From NCBI GenBank assembly GCA_012845835.1, contig JABAKD010000002.1, forward strand, positions 6,876,603-6,940,602: a DNA stretch of 64,000 nt, written 5' to 3'. The position numbers and the translations under genes were made by a program. The notes beneath the pieces were generated by a model. That model was not told the DNA's origin, made no database searches, and saw only the letters and a list, made by a program, of their open reading frames with translations. This document shows, in pieces, positions 19,063 through 28,806 of this stretch; position 1 is the first letter of the stretch; the number at the start of each line of letters is the position of its first letter. The DNA is from Undaria pinnatifida (lineage: Eukaryota; Sar; Phaeophyceae; Laminariales; Alariaceae).

Positions 19063-20358
19063 CTATCTTGAAAGTCTTTCCAGTTCGCGTCTAGACAGCT
19101 CCTCCCAGTTCCCGTCACTGTAGCGCACACACCAGTAGGGGGCAAGGTAATCGTACACCTGGCCTTGAAGTTGGATGCCTCCGGTTAGCTCCTTCTGAAA
19201 GGTAAAACCTATAGGAAAAGCATGCAAGGCTTGGGCGCGGGACAACGGAGCACGGGACTGTACTGAGTTGGGTACAGAAGCGTTTGCTAGCTGGGGAAAA
19301 TACAAGTGCCAGAAAGCAACGAAACAATCCAACTGAAGGGGCGTGAAGCTACGTCGCATGGTCTCTTCCGACAGCCAGTCCGATACTACACCATTTCCTG
19401 ACTTCCCTTTGTACTCCCAAATAGTCCTCATGCTGGAAGCCGGTTGAACTCTGCGACAGTCGGCGATGGTGACTAGACCTAAACTCTCTTTAGCTCCTGC
19501 AGGCAATTTGAAGTCGGGGCCCCACGCATACTGGGCGGACTCTTCAGCTAGCGAGTGTCGGAAAGAAAGTGCTCGAAGGTGGAAAGGTTTCACATCGGCC
19601 GTAGATACCCTTCGGCTGCGCTTCTTTCTACCATGCATCATGACTTCTACGCTGAGACCGGGCTGGATCACCCCCGTCACTTTCCACGGTCCTGTGTATA
19701 GATCGTGTTGCAACTTCCTTCCCGTGTAGTCACGATGTCGACTGCTCTCGGATTCGCGCACTAGCACCAGACTGTCCTTCACGACGCCAACTCCAGCCGA
19801 CGACCTCTCGATGGAGGCGTTCGCCTTCGCGCGTGCCGCCACTCGAAGCTCGTGCCGTTTCTCAAGGGCGAGTCGTACTTCACGGAGATTCTGCTTGCGC
19901 CTCTCCACGAAGTTGTCGAGTCCCCGCTCCTGATCCATCTCGTCCGTCAGAGGAACTAACGAATCCAGTGACGTGCGAGGCTTGCGGCCGAACAGGAGTT
20001 CGAAGGGAGTCATGGTAGATGGGAGCGAGGTGTCTGGCAAGGTGCGTTTGATCCACATAGCAGGCGAAACATATTCGTCCCATCGGTCAGGCCAGGACCT
20101 ACACAGCCCGGCTAACAGCTCCTGCAGCCATCCCCCCAGTCTCTCAACCGACCCTTGACCTCGAGGGTGGTCAGCAGCACCAAACACGATGTTTGCGCGC
20201 AACCATCTGCACAAGTGCTTAACCACCTCCGCACCAAATTCTGAGCCTCCGTCACAGCGCACCGTCTTTGGAACTCCGTAAGTTAGACACAGCTCCACCA
20301 ACACTCGGGCTACGCCTACAGCTTGCTTGGTTTCTAGCGGGAACCCGAAGGGGAACTT
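19063..20358 (-). pseudogene. Integrase, C-terminal two thirds after an in-frame stop
   Basis: Continues the pol frame directly after the TGA at 20361-20359. It holds the second catalytic Asp in RCDGGSEF and the catalytic Glu in GSVERL with 35 residues between them, the D-35-E spacing of retroviral-type integrases. Further on come the TPFELLFGRKPR motif, a basic linker and a C-terminal end with WCVRYSDGNWEELSRREL. The first internal Met is at about 20304, but this piece lacks the zinc-binding domain and first catalytic Asp. It is the remainder of one broken protein, not a separate gene. Confidence 0.9.
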
Positions 20359-23300
20359 TCAGGCGCGGTCTACCACGAGCAAGATATAGCTGTTGCCAGT
20401 TTGTGATGGTGTGTCAATCTTGAGGATGTCCATTTGCAACTCGTCCCACGGCTCAAGCGGTCTACCTGGCATCATGGCTACTCGTCTGCTGAGCGGTCTC
20501 TTACGTCTACGACAGGCACATGACAACACATAGTGTCGAGTGTCTTTCATCATCGTGGGCCAGTGGAAATGATCGCGTAGAAGTGCCAGCGTTGCTCCTA
20601 CCCCTGCATGACCGTGTAGTTTGTGCACCAACGCAATGATGTCGGCTACCATGGCAACTGGAATAGCGGGCAGTTTTCTCCCCTTCCCATCGTCATACCG
20701 AACCACATCATCCGTGTCTAGGCTATACCTGTCACACCCGCTTCCCCCCTGGCTAGAGTCAACTCCATCGCTTAGAACCTTGCGAACCTGACCCATATGG
20801 GTGTCGTCTCGTTGCCGACGAGCTAGCTCGGACGGCCTTGTAAGCACCCGTGCCGTCAGATCGATGGCCGATGCTCCACCGGTCGCCTGGCTCGACGAAG
20901 ACGTCGGAACCTCCCCCCGTGCGGCCAGCACCTCACCTATGTCGTCGTGGCCAGGTCGAACGGGGGACGGCGGTAGCGTCGATGGCGGCCGCGCCGTAGC
21001 GGGGGCTTCCACCGTGGTGAGACCGACGTTCTCTCTGCCCGGTATGGCCTCCAGTACGCTTGTCGGGGGCAGCTGCGGGTCACCGATCGGTCGTAATCGC
21101 ACCGAAGGGGTACGGTTCCGGCCGCTACGGCGAGGGGCATCCGTCTCAGAGTCAAGATCAGCACACACGGCGAAAGGCAACGCTCGAAAGGAGGACAAGA
21201 GGGAGTCAACCACCTCCGGGGTGGGGTGAGAGGTGGGGAGAGAGGTTTGGGAATCTGCATCCCCTACGTGGTCTGCCTGCACAGGGTCCAACTCAGCCAG
21301 CCTTACAGCATCCAACTCCGGTCCAAGGGTCTCTACCGAAGCGCCTGCAGCAGCGGACGACAAATCATCCGGAAATGAATCGTCGACATCGACCTCTACC
21401 GGGCTAGCAACAGGCAACCTGGACAATGCATCGGGTACTACGTGCTCTACCCCAGCCTTCCATTCCAGCTCCATGTCGTACTCCATCAGCCTCAGCGCCC
21501 ACCTGTGTAGCTTAGGACAGAGTTCACGGCTTTGTAACAACCATGTGAGGGCAGAACAGTCTGTCACAAGTTTGAACCGTCGACACGCGAGGTACGGCCG
21601 AAAATGGTCTAGCGCCCACAAGACTCCCATGCACTCCCGTTCCGTGGGACCCCGTCTAGCATCGGTTTGTGAAAACCGGTGGCTGGCAAACGCTACCGCT
21701 CTGGTGACACCGTCGATTGTCTGCATTAGCGAAGCTCCTACACCCATTGTGCTAGCATCCGTATGTAGTTCAAACGGGCGCTCAAGGTCGGGGAAAGCAA
21801 GAACCTTCGGGGAGGCCAACGTTTCTCGCAAAGACTGGAAGGCGTCTTCCTCAGCTGTGGACCAGGGAATAGTAAGCTTGCGTGCACGTTTCGAAGCTAA
21901 GGCTTTGTTGCGCAGGATATTGGTGAGCGGAGCGGCGGTCAGACTGTAGTTGGGTACAAACTGACGCAAGTGGCCGGTTAGACCCAAGAACGTGCGCAGC
22001 TCTTCTACGGTGTGCGGTCGAGGCATGCGTGCGATTGCATCTAGCTTAGACGGAGCAGGGTACAGGCCTGTACTGTCAATGATCATGCCGAGGAACTCCT
22101 GTGACGCTGCGCCAAAAATGCATTTAGCGAAGTTCACAGACAGCCCCGCCGGTAGAAGGCGGTTCAGAACGAGAGTCAGGGTGGCGAGGTGTTCGTCCCA
22201 TGTGTCGCTAGCGATCAGAATGTTGTCAAGCCAGCTAAACACGCCTGAGAGATACCCCAGAGCCGACTTTACTCTACGAGTGAAGGCTGCCGGCAGCACT
22301 GTCAGTCCGAAACCCGCGCGAGTGAATTCCCAGAGCATACCATCCGCATCTCGAAAGGCTGTCTTGTAACGGTCTTTCTCGGCAATTTCTATCTGGTGAA
22401 AACCGGAGGCGAGGTCTAGCTGAGTGAAATACTTCTTGCCCTTCAACCCGTCGAATATCGTCTGCATGTCACCCAAACTCCCGCTATCCGAGACCAAGAG
22501 TTTGTTAAGCTCACGCCAGTCGATGCACAGCCGCAATGTACCATCCTTCTTCTTAACGCACAAGCACTGGGCAGCCCACGGAGACATGGATTGGCGGATC
22601 ACGCCTCGATCTACCAACTGCTGAATCTCTGCCCTGATCATGCGTCGTTCTTCCGGAGAGAAACATCGTTGCTTGGCTGCAAAAGGTGTGCAAAACTCGT
22701 TGATAAGAGGTAGGTCAAGCTCACCGTTGATACAAGCAGGCACTCGCTTCGGGTCGATCGGAAACAGGCCATCCTCGATAAACGATGCGAGAACGTTGGC
22801 GAGCTGCTGCTTCTTGAGCGACCCTAGCGTCCCCAGGTTGGCGTCCTCGACGCGAACACGCGGGATAGGTTCCTGATCGGCTGGGGCCGGGCTCGGGGTG
22901 CGCGGTTCACGGGAAAGAAGGGGTGGGTCGGCAGCGGAAGGCGAGGCATCAAACAGCGAATCGAAAGCCGGCTTGTCGCGAACGCTGATTGCTACCATGC
23001 GAGCTATTACTCGGCTACCCTCGACTGCCACCTTCTCCTTACTGCTGTTGACCAACTTGCAGTAAACAGGCGACCCCGGAACCCACCACATCACCGCACG
23101 AGCTACTCCCACTACAGCCCCCTGCTCTAAATCAAACCGCTCGGTCGGCAAGACCATCACGAGCTTCCTGTCCTGCGGTTGCGGCCCCACAGCCGCCGCT
23201 TCCACCGCGCGAGTGGTGAAACCCTCGACGACGGTAGTCTCCGGCACTTGTCGCACGTCCCACTTGAAGGAGGTGTCGTCCTCCCACACCACGTCCTCGT

Positions 23301-23710
23301 AGCTGGGAACATCTGTGGGTACGGCGGGCACTTCGGGGGCGGTCTCGGGGGCAGCCGTAAGTAGACTAAACTGGTCCCGAGTGTTGCAGAGTGGGCTGGC
23401 AGCATGGGGGGCGTACGGTGCAGTCGACAGAAAGGGCACCCAGGGTGCGGCTGGCACAGGTCTAAAGCCTCTGTTGGAGCTAAAATCGAGCACGCTAGCA
23501 TTCCTCCTAAAGAAATCTGCTTCCACAATGAAACCGTATGGCAACCCGTCTACCACTCGTACCTCTACGTCTCTCACACGCGCATCGCCGTCAAACAACA
23601 CTGGCAGTGCTACGGATCCTAGAATACGAATCGGAGGGGTATCACTGTCGCGAGGGTTGGCAGCTTCAAGGGCTTCCACTCTACGCAAGGCTTGTCCCCT
23701 GCAATTCTCT
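20359..23710 (-). pseudogene. pol: Pol polyprotein: partial protease, reverse transcriptase, RNase H, start of integrase
   Basis: An open frame of about 1115 codons with no ATG start, entered from another frame. Residue numbers here start from 23688. Residues 1-70 are the second half of an aspartic protease (ILGSVALPV ... IVEADFF). Reverse transcriptase lies at about 340-520 with CVKKKDGTLRLCIDWRELN, the first catalytic Asp in QLDLASGFHQIEIAE and the catalytic box SWLDNILIAS near 486, where Asn replaces the second Asp. RNase H is at about 635-740 with TDAS, the Glu of TERE and TDCSALTWLL all kept. An unusual spacer of about 240 Pro/Ser/Asp-rich residues follows. The integrase zinc finger (HKLHGHAG, then a C-x-C pair) and first catalytic Asp (LQMDIL) come next, and then TGA at 20361-20359. 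Confidence 0.93.
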
Positions 23711-24278
23711 TACGCATGCGATCAATGAGCTTGGCGGCTTGAGAGGAATCAAGACTATGCTTACCCCGACCAGAGTCGGCCCACCTCAGAGCGCGTGGAC
23801 CTCCGCCTGCCGACCTTTCCGTATACGACAAACTCACGCCCCCATAGCCGCTCGGAGCCGTGGTGTGGCTACGGCGTCGAGACTTCTTGCGCGGGCGGTG
23901 CTCGTAGTCAGGGGAAAAAGAGCGGGCACGGGGGGCCGGGCGGGGTGGGTCAACATCACGATAACTGTCACTGTCGCGGCTGCTGCTACCACTGCTGCTG
24001 CTACTGTCGCTAGGCGAAGGCGAAGGGCTGCGAGGGCGAGAGCGTTTATGCTTGCTGCTACGGGAGCGCCCGCTACGGGAGCCCTTGTGGCTGCTAGTAC
24101 ACTTGCTGCTACGAAAACTCTTGGGGCGACCAGAACTCTTGGAACCACTCGATCGTTGGGTGGCGCCGCGAGGGGCTCCACCCTCGTCTTCGGTGCTGCC
24201 GCCAGTGGCCAGCTCGTCCCGAGCACGAGCCCAAATCGGGTGAGAAATGCAATACCACGAAGTGAATTCAATGCAACG
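23619..24278 (-). pseudogene. Arg/Ser-rich Gag-like tail with protease active site
   Basis: About 220 codons open on the - strand, bounded upstream by TGA at 24281-24279 and ending at TAA-type stop 23619. The first part is Ser/Arg/Lys-rich (KHKRSRPRSPSPSPSDSSSS and similar), then PPRPAPRARSFSP. The end contains RWADSGRGKHSLDSSQ, which resembles the DSG active-site turn of retropepsins. The rest of the protease domain continues in the pol frame, one base back, so the domain is split over the 23619-23712 overlap. There is no strong start codon and no CCHC knuckle that I can see. Confidence 0.6.
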
Positions 24279-24389
24279 TCATAAACAATGATGCGAGCGA
24301 GCGCGACGAAAAAAATGAAGCGGGAACAGCAGTTGCGAGGCGGCAAGAATCGCACGGAGGAAAATAGGTGTTGAAAAAAAAATATAAAT

Positions 24390-24600
24390 TGAAGAAGACA
24401 GAGGACAAAATTTGAAAAGACAGCATGACAGGTGTTGGAAAAAAAAAATAAAAAAGACGAAATCTGAAGAGACGAATGGCAAATAAATTGAAGACAGAGG
24501 ACAAAATTTGAAAAGACAGCATGACAGGTGTTGGAAAAAAAATAAAAAAAGGACGAAATCTGAAGAGACGAAAGACAAAATTTGAAAAGACGGCACGAAA
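24390..24600. repeat. About 97-bp tandem repeat inside the retrotransposon leader
   Basis: GACAGAGGACAAAATTTG recurs at 24396 and 24493. Both copies continue through GACAGCATGACAGGTGTTGG and an A-run to GACGAAATCTGAAGAGACGA. A partial third unit follows. Confidence 0.9.
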
Positions 24601-25621
24601 CACTGGTGAAACAGTACAAAGGGCACCACGTATGTAGCGGTGTGGGGAGCGCTCGCGCACAGGAACAGCGAGCGTCGCGAGGCGTACATGTGAATGCAGA
24701 CAAGGTGAAAAAATAATCCAGAAACAGTGGGGTGCTTGTTTTTTGTGCGCTATATAAAACGATGAGAACGATTGGCTCGAGCAAACAGTAGGTGGGCTGA
24801 TGAGACAGCACGGAGAGAGAGGAGTGGTATACCAGGCTTATACCAAGCGAGTAACAGTTCGGTGCATTTTTGTTTTCGGGATGAAGGTCCCAAGCTACAG
24901 TATACCCACCCACAGGGCAAAGCAAATAACTAAAAAACACAGCACGATAACACAACCCACAAGCGCGCGGGAATCCAGACGTTTTCACTTTTTTTTTTTT
25001 TTTTTTTACGATGAATGATCGAGCGTCAAGCGCCGCGTCACTAGTAGGTAGGGTGGGAAGGAGAGGTTTTACTAGAGAGGCCCAACCCACACCAAAATAG
25101 CGCTCTGACACCACGGTGGTCGACAGGTCACTGCCAAATGTGAGACTAGTCCAGGGGGGAGAGGTCACGAGGATGATCCCAAACATGCACGAGGTTCAAA
25201 CACTAGCACGCAGCTCGACTCGGGGTCTTCGGTCTTACGCACTTTTCACACTCTTTCTCATCATCGTTTCTGGCTGCCGCACGGGTGAGTCTGCTGCTGT
25301 GGAGCCGCAAGTGCGAGAGACAGGACCCATCAATGATCACTCAATCCGATCAACCTGGTAGTTCAACTGTCCAGTGGCAACCAGCTATCCACGCGGGTAC
25401 AGGAACAGCTATTGCGGTGGCGGCAACGGGCAAAGGAAAAAAAATCGAACACACCCAAGCGCTCTGCCTTCCCCTACAAGTGCGTATGAAAAAGCGGATG
25501 GAAAAAAAAACAGAAGCGCCAACACGTGCCAGCGGGCAAAAGAAAACAGAAAGGCGCGAAAGAGCTTACAAGCCACGCGGCTACAGCATGGAAAGCGCAA
25601 CCACGGCTCATCTACAGCACG

Positions 25622-25632
25622 GAGGACACCAT
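25622..25632 (-). other. Putative primer-binding site
   Basis: On the - strand the 5' LTR end is followed by ATGGTGTCCTC. TGG matches the complement of the CCA end of a tRNA. The tRNA is not identified. Confidence 0.55.
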
Positions 25633-26052
25633 ATTACGGAAGGGGAGGCTAGGGATAGAGGCGGATCCGATGTCTATGTGGGTCTGAGTGGTCTCTAGCC
25701 ATTCATGCGGCAGGACCCTAGGTTTTGTGTGCATTGTACAGAGAGGAAGGTGCCAGGGACCCAGCCTACAAAGCACTGCTACCAACCTGATGATAGCAGC
25801 CTCCCGATCGGTACCGAGTTCGGTGGTTGAGCCTGAACAGCGGTAGTGTGAGCCTTGAAGGTGGCTTATGAGAAGGAGTAGAAGGTCTCCGGTCGTGGAT
25901 ACGGTATTCGCTTTGTGGATTATTGCTAACTCAGGGCAAGCAAAGGAGTACAGAGCAGAGGGAGGCGAGGAACCAGTACTGCTAGTACCTATTGAGACTA
26001 ACGCATTCCCAAAAGTGCAACTCCTATCAACCGTAACAATGTAACCGTAACA
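25633..26052 (-). repeat. 5' LTR of the retrotransposon
   Basis: 420 bp, nearly identical to 17839-18258. On the - strand it starts TGTTACGG and ends CCTTCCGTAAT. Confidence 0.95.
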
Positions 26053-26057
26053 TAACT
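26053..26057. other. Target site duplication TAACT (right)
   Basis: Matches 17834-17838. Confidence 0.85.
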
Positions 26058-26189
26058 CGTTGCAAACCACAGGACTTCTCCGTCCCTCATGGAATTGCGA
26101 TGAGTGGCCTGAACAAAAACGAGGCATCCAAAGGTTACCCACGTTCTGCGCTCTCCGCGCGTTCGACTTTCCGCCTTATGTGGCTACTT

Positions 26190-27258
26190 CCACAAAACCT
26201 CGATGTCTCTGCACCGAACTAGTGAGCGTCCAGCACCTCCGCTCTCCTCCGCCCCCGCCCCCCTTTCCCGCCGCGTCACGCCCCTCCCGCCCGCCCGCAC
26301 GCACGCAAGCATGCACAGATTAAGCCGGACGTGGATACAAACCCTCATTGTCCTTGCACTGAAAGGACTAGGGTGCGCTCTCCGTTCCGCCACAATCCCG
26401 CCCGCTTGTCCGCATGACGCCTATATATGACTGCCAACCCTCCTTGTGCCTACAACGAACCAATGAAAGTCGCGCCCCTCCCTCTCCCCGCCACCCCCGC
26501 GCCCGCCCCCGCCCGCCTCTCGCCCCCGCCCGCCTCTCGCCCACCCGCAGTACGACTGATATGGCTACAAGCTCTCATTATTGTTTCTGCACCGAAACAG
26601 TGAGGGTTCGCCCCCCCCCCTCCCACCGCGCGGCCGCCCCCCCGCATGCCCACATTGCGCCTGAATTGGTTACTAAACCTAATTATTCCTCCTCCGAAAT
26701 AGGGAGAGTTCGCACTCCACCCCCCCCCCCTCACGCCCGCCCGAATCGCCGCTTGATGTGGTTACACAACCTCATTGCACTTGCACCGAAACAGCGAGAA
26801 TCGCGTTCCCCCGATCTCCGCCACCCCCGTCCCCCGCCCGCCCATCCGAAATACGCCTGATACGGATGCAAACCATCATTACCCTGCTCCGAAAAGTTGA
26901 AAGTTCGCTCTCCACACATACCCTCACGCCGGACCGCATTGCGCCTATAGTGGCTACAAAACCTTAGTGTCCCTGACCCGAAAAATGGTGAGAGTTCGCA
27001 CTCCAGCACATCCCCCCCCCCCGCTCACCCCTGCACGCATTACCGCTTGTTGTGGTTACAAAACATCAGTTTCCCTGCACCGAAAAAGTGATAGTTCGCT
27101 CTCCACCACCCCCCGTGGCCCCCCGCCCGCAACACGCCTGGTGTGGCTTCAAAACCTCACTGTTGTCTCTACATCGATGCAGTCAGGGCTCACTCTCCAC
27201 CCCCCTCACCCCCCTCTCGCCCGCCCCCCTTACGCCTTTGTGTGTCTTCAAACGCTCG
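26190..27258 (-). repeat. Array of decayed copies of the PIH1 gene's last codons
   Basis: About nine imperfect units of roughly 110-130 bp. On the - strand each has a version of ACTCTCACTGTTTCGGTGCA followed by an AGGGACAATAA-like end, then a long C/G-rich stretch. The same stretch in the gene (27285-27259) encodes LTVSIQGQ and TAA. Some copies still read closely: one near 26795-26770 gives ILAVSVQVQ and a stop. The array lies immediately downstream of the true stop codon. Confidence 0.85.
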
Positions 27259-28806
27259 TTATTGTCCCTGAATTGAAACAGTGAGAATCGCGGGTGACGC
27301 GCTAAATTTTGTGGTGACGCTATCCGGGTCGACAGGGAACGGCAGCGCTAACTTCAGCTGGTACACGCCTGGGACCTTCAGGCCAAAGGTCCCGGGGGAG
27401 ACTCTGAGCTTGATGTCCGACAACGTCGGGCGCTTTTTCCCACTTTCTCGACCTTCCTGGTAACGGACCTCTGTCCCCGGTGTCTTCACCGCCGCCGCCG
27501 CCCCTGCGCCATTGCAGTCGCCGTCGTCATCGTCGTCGCCAGAAGCCAAACCTCTGTCGCATGTACCAGTATCCGCCGACGGCGAAGCTCCCCGTGAGCT
27601 TTTATCCACCTTCCCCAAGTCCTTATCCACCTCCCCCAAGTTATTGTCCACCTTCCCCAAGTCCTTATCCACCCCCCCCAAGCTCTTATCACTCCCCATC
27701 TTCTTGGTTCGGAGCGAATTGGTCCCTAACACTGTTCCTCCTTCGACCAAATCTGGCAAGTCGACTACCACCACAATGCCACGATTCTGTTTTCCGGCTG
27801 GCGCGCGCTCCCTTGTTATGAAATCGTTTTCGTTTTTCTCCGCCGACGGTGACGGGGTTGGCAACCGGCGCAGCTCTTGCATCCAATACGTCGGCTCGCG
27901 TTCTTTCCTCGGAGTAGCCGCTTCTTGCTGGTGGGCTGCTTGCGGCCCTGCTGCTGCTGCTGCCCCTGGGGCCGCCGCATCTTCTTTGTCGTTGTTGGTG
28001 ACCTCGCCCTCGTTTTTGTCGTTGGCTTCTTCCCCTTTGGCTCCGCCGGAGTGTGCTGCTACGGCGGCTGCAATGTTTTTGTCTGTAAAGCATGCCGCTG
28101 CCTCAATGCGCGTGGCAGCAGCTGCAGCAGAAGCAGGTGAAGAAGCAGTAGCTTCCGCAGCAGCTTCCGCGGTAGCTTCGGCATTCGCTTCGGCATTCGC
28201 TTCCGCAGTAGCCTCCGCAGTAGCTTCAGCAATAGCTTCAGCAGCAGCTTCTGCAGTGGCTTCTGCATTAGCTTCCGCAGTAGCTCCGGCAGTAGCTCCG
28301 GCAGTAGCTTCGATGGTGGCTTCCGCAGTAGCTGCGGCAGTAGCTGCGGCAGTAGCTTTAGCAGTAGCTTCAGCAGTAGCTTCAGCAGCGGTTTCAGATT
28401 CGTGTAGTAATTGGGAGCCGTTCGGGGTAGTATTTGTAGGAGCAGCCTGCAGTTCTGCAGTCGAAGTCCGTGCTGTCGTCGGTTTCTTCGGTTCCAGCCC
28501 TCCGGCCTTTGCCGTCGTTTTGGTTTTCTTCGACGATAAATTGGGTCCGGCCTCGGTTTTTGTTGAAAGCCGAGAGCGAGTCGTCGTCGTCGTTGTAGTC
28601 GTCGTAAAGGACGAAGATGAAGATGATGTCGTGGCACTCCCAGAAGTTGTGGCGTTACTGGTAGATGCGGTATTAGATGTGGAGTTCCTAGAAGACGATG
28701 TGGCGTTTCTAGTCTCCGGGGGGAAGGAGGCATCGGGGCCCATGATCTTGGCCAGTTGAGCGAGCTGCTCTGTCAGCGGGTCGGGCTCGTTGGCGTCCGA
28801 CGCCTC
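27259..28806 (-). CDS. PIH1 gene exon 7: repeat-rich region and CS-like C-terminus
   Basis: Acceptor CCCGTACCAG/GAGGCG, stop TAA at 27261-27259; 515 codons. It starts EASDANEPDPLTEQLAQL. A Thr/Ser tract and about 40 Ala-rich units (ATAEATAEA style, 28140-28395) follow, then acidic stretches with repeated DLGKVDK units. It ends with the CS-like fold (PGVYQLKLALPFPVDPDSV). The Ala region is a pure trinucleotide expansion. The 415-codon + strand frame opposite is its shadow. Confidence 0.87.
   Translation of the reverse strand, partial: EASDANEPDPLTEQLAQLAKIMGPDASFPPETRNATSSSRNSTSNTASTSNATTSGSATTSSSSSSFTTTTTTTTTRSRLSTKTEAGPNLSSKKTKTTAKAGGLEPKKPTTARTSTAELQAAPTNTTPNGSQLLHESETAAEATAEATAKATAAATAAATAEATIEATAGATAGATAEANAEATAEAAAEAIAEATAEATAEANAEANAEATAEAAAEATASSPASAAAAATRIEAAACFTDKNIAAAVAAHSGGAKGEEANDKNEGEVTNNDKEDAAAPGAAAAAGPQAAHQQEAATPRKEREPTYWMQELRRLPTPSPSAEKNENDFITRERAPAGKQNRGIVVVVDLPDLVEGGTVLGTNSLRTKKMGSDKSLGGVDKDLGKVDNNLGEVDKDLGKVDKSSRGASPSADTGTCDRGLASGDDDDDGDCNGAGAAAAVKTPGTEVRYQEGRESGKKRPTLSDIKLRVSPGTFGLKVPGVYQLKLALPFPVDPDSVTTKFSASPAILTVSIQGQ

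Larger units (their letters stand above)
24279..25632 (-). other. Retrotransposon 5' leader without recognisable Gag
   Basis: 1.35 kb between the primer-binding site and the Arg/Ser-rich frame. It is A-rich on the + strand. A 450-codon frame is open across it, but its Phe/Ser/Leu-rich translation comes from A/T tracts and a tandem repeat and has no capsid motif. Confidence 0.5.
17839..26052 (-). mobile_element. Ty3/gypsy LTR retrotransposon, disabled
   Basis: An 8.2-kb element with 420-bp LTRs, a TAACT target duplication, a primer-binding-like TGGTGTCC directly inside the 5' LTR (25624-25631 on the complement) and a purine tract AATGGGGGGA directly before the 3' LTR. Pol order is protease, reverse transcriptase, RNase H, integrase, the Ty3/gypsy (Metaviridae) order. 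The two LTRs differ at only two positions I could find, so insertion was recent. Yet protease is split between two frames, the reverse-transcriptase YxDD box reads WLDN, and integrase has an in-frame TGA. No capsid-type Gag is recognisable in the 1.35 kb before the Arg/Ser-rich frame. It lies between two convergent genes and interrupts neither. Confidence 0.95.

Noticed and set aside
23834..25186. 450-codon open frame on the - strand inside the retrotransposon leader
   Set aside because: Its translation is driven by A/T runs and a 97-bp tandem repeat, gives Phe/Ser/Leu-rich sequence without Gag motifs, and overlaps the Arg/Ser frame that does have protease-like residues.
27512..28759. 415-codon + strand frame rich in Ala and Ser
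   Set aside because: It is the antisense of PIH1 exon 7. The GCN/NGC repeats keep all frames open, and the CS-like domain is on the - strand.
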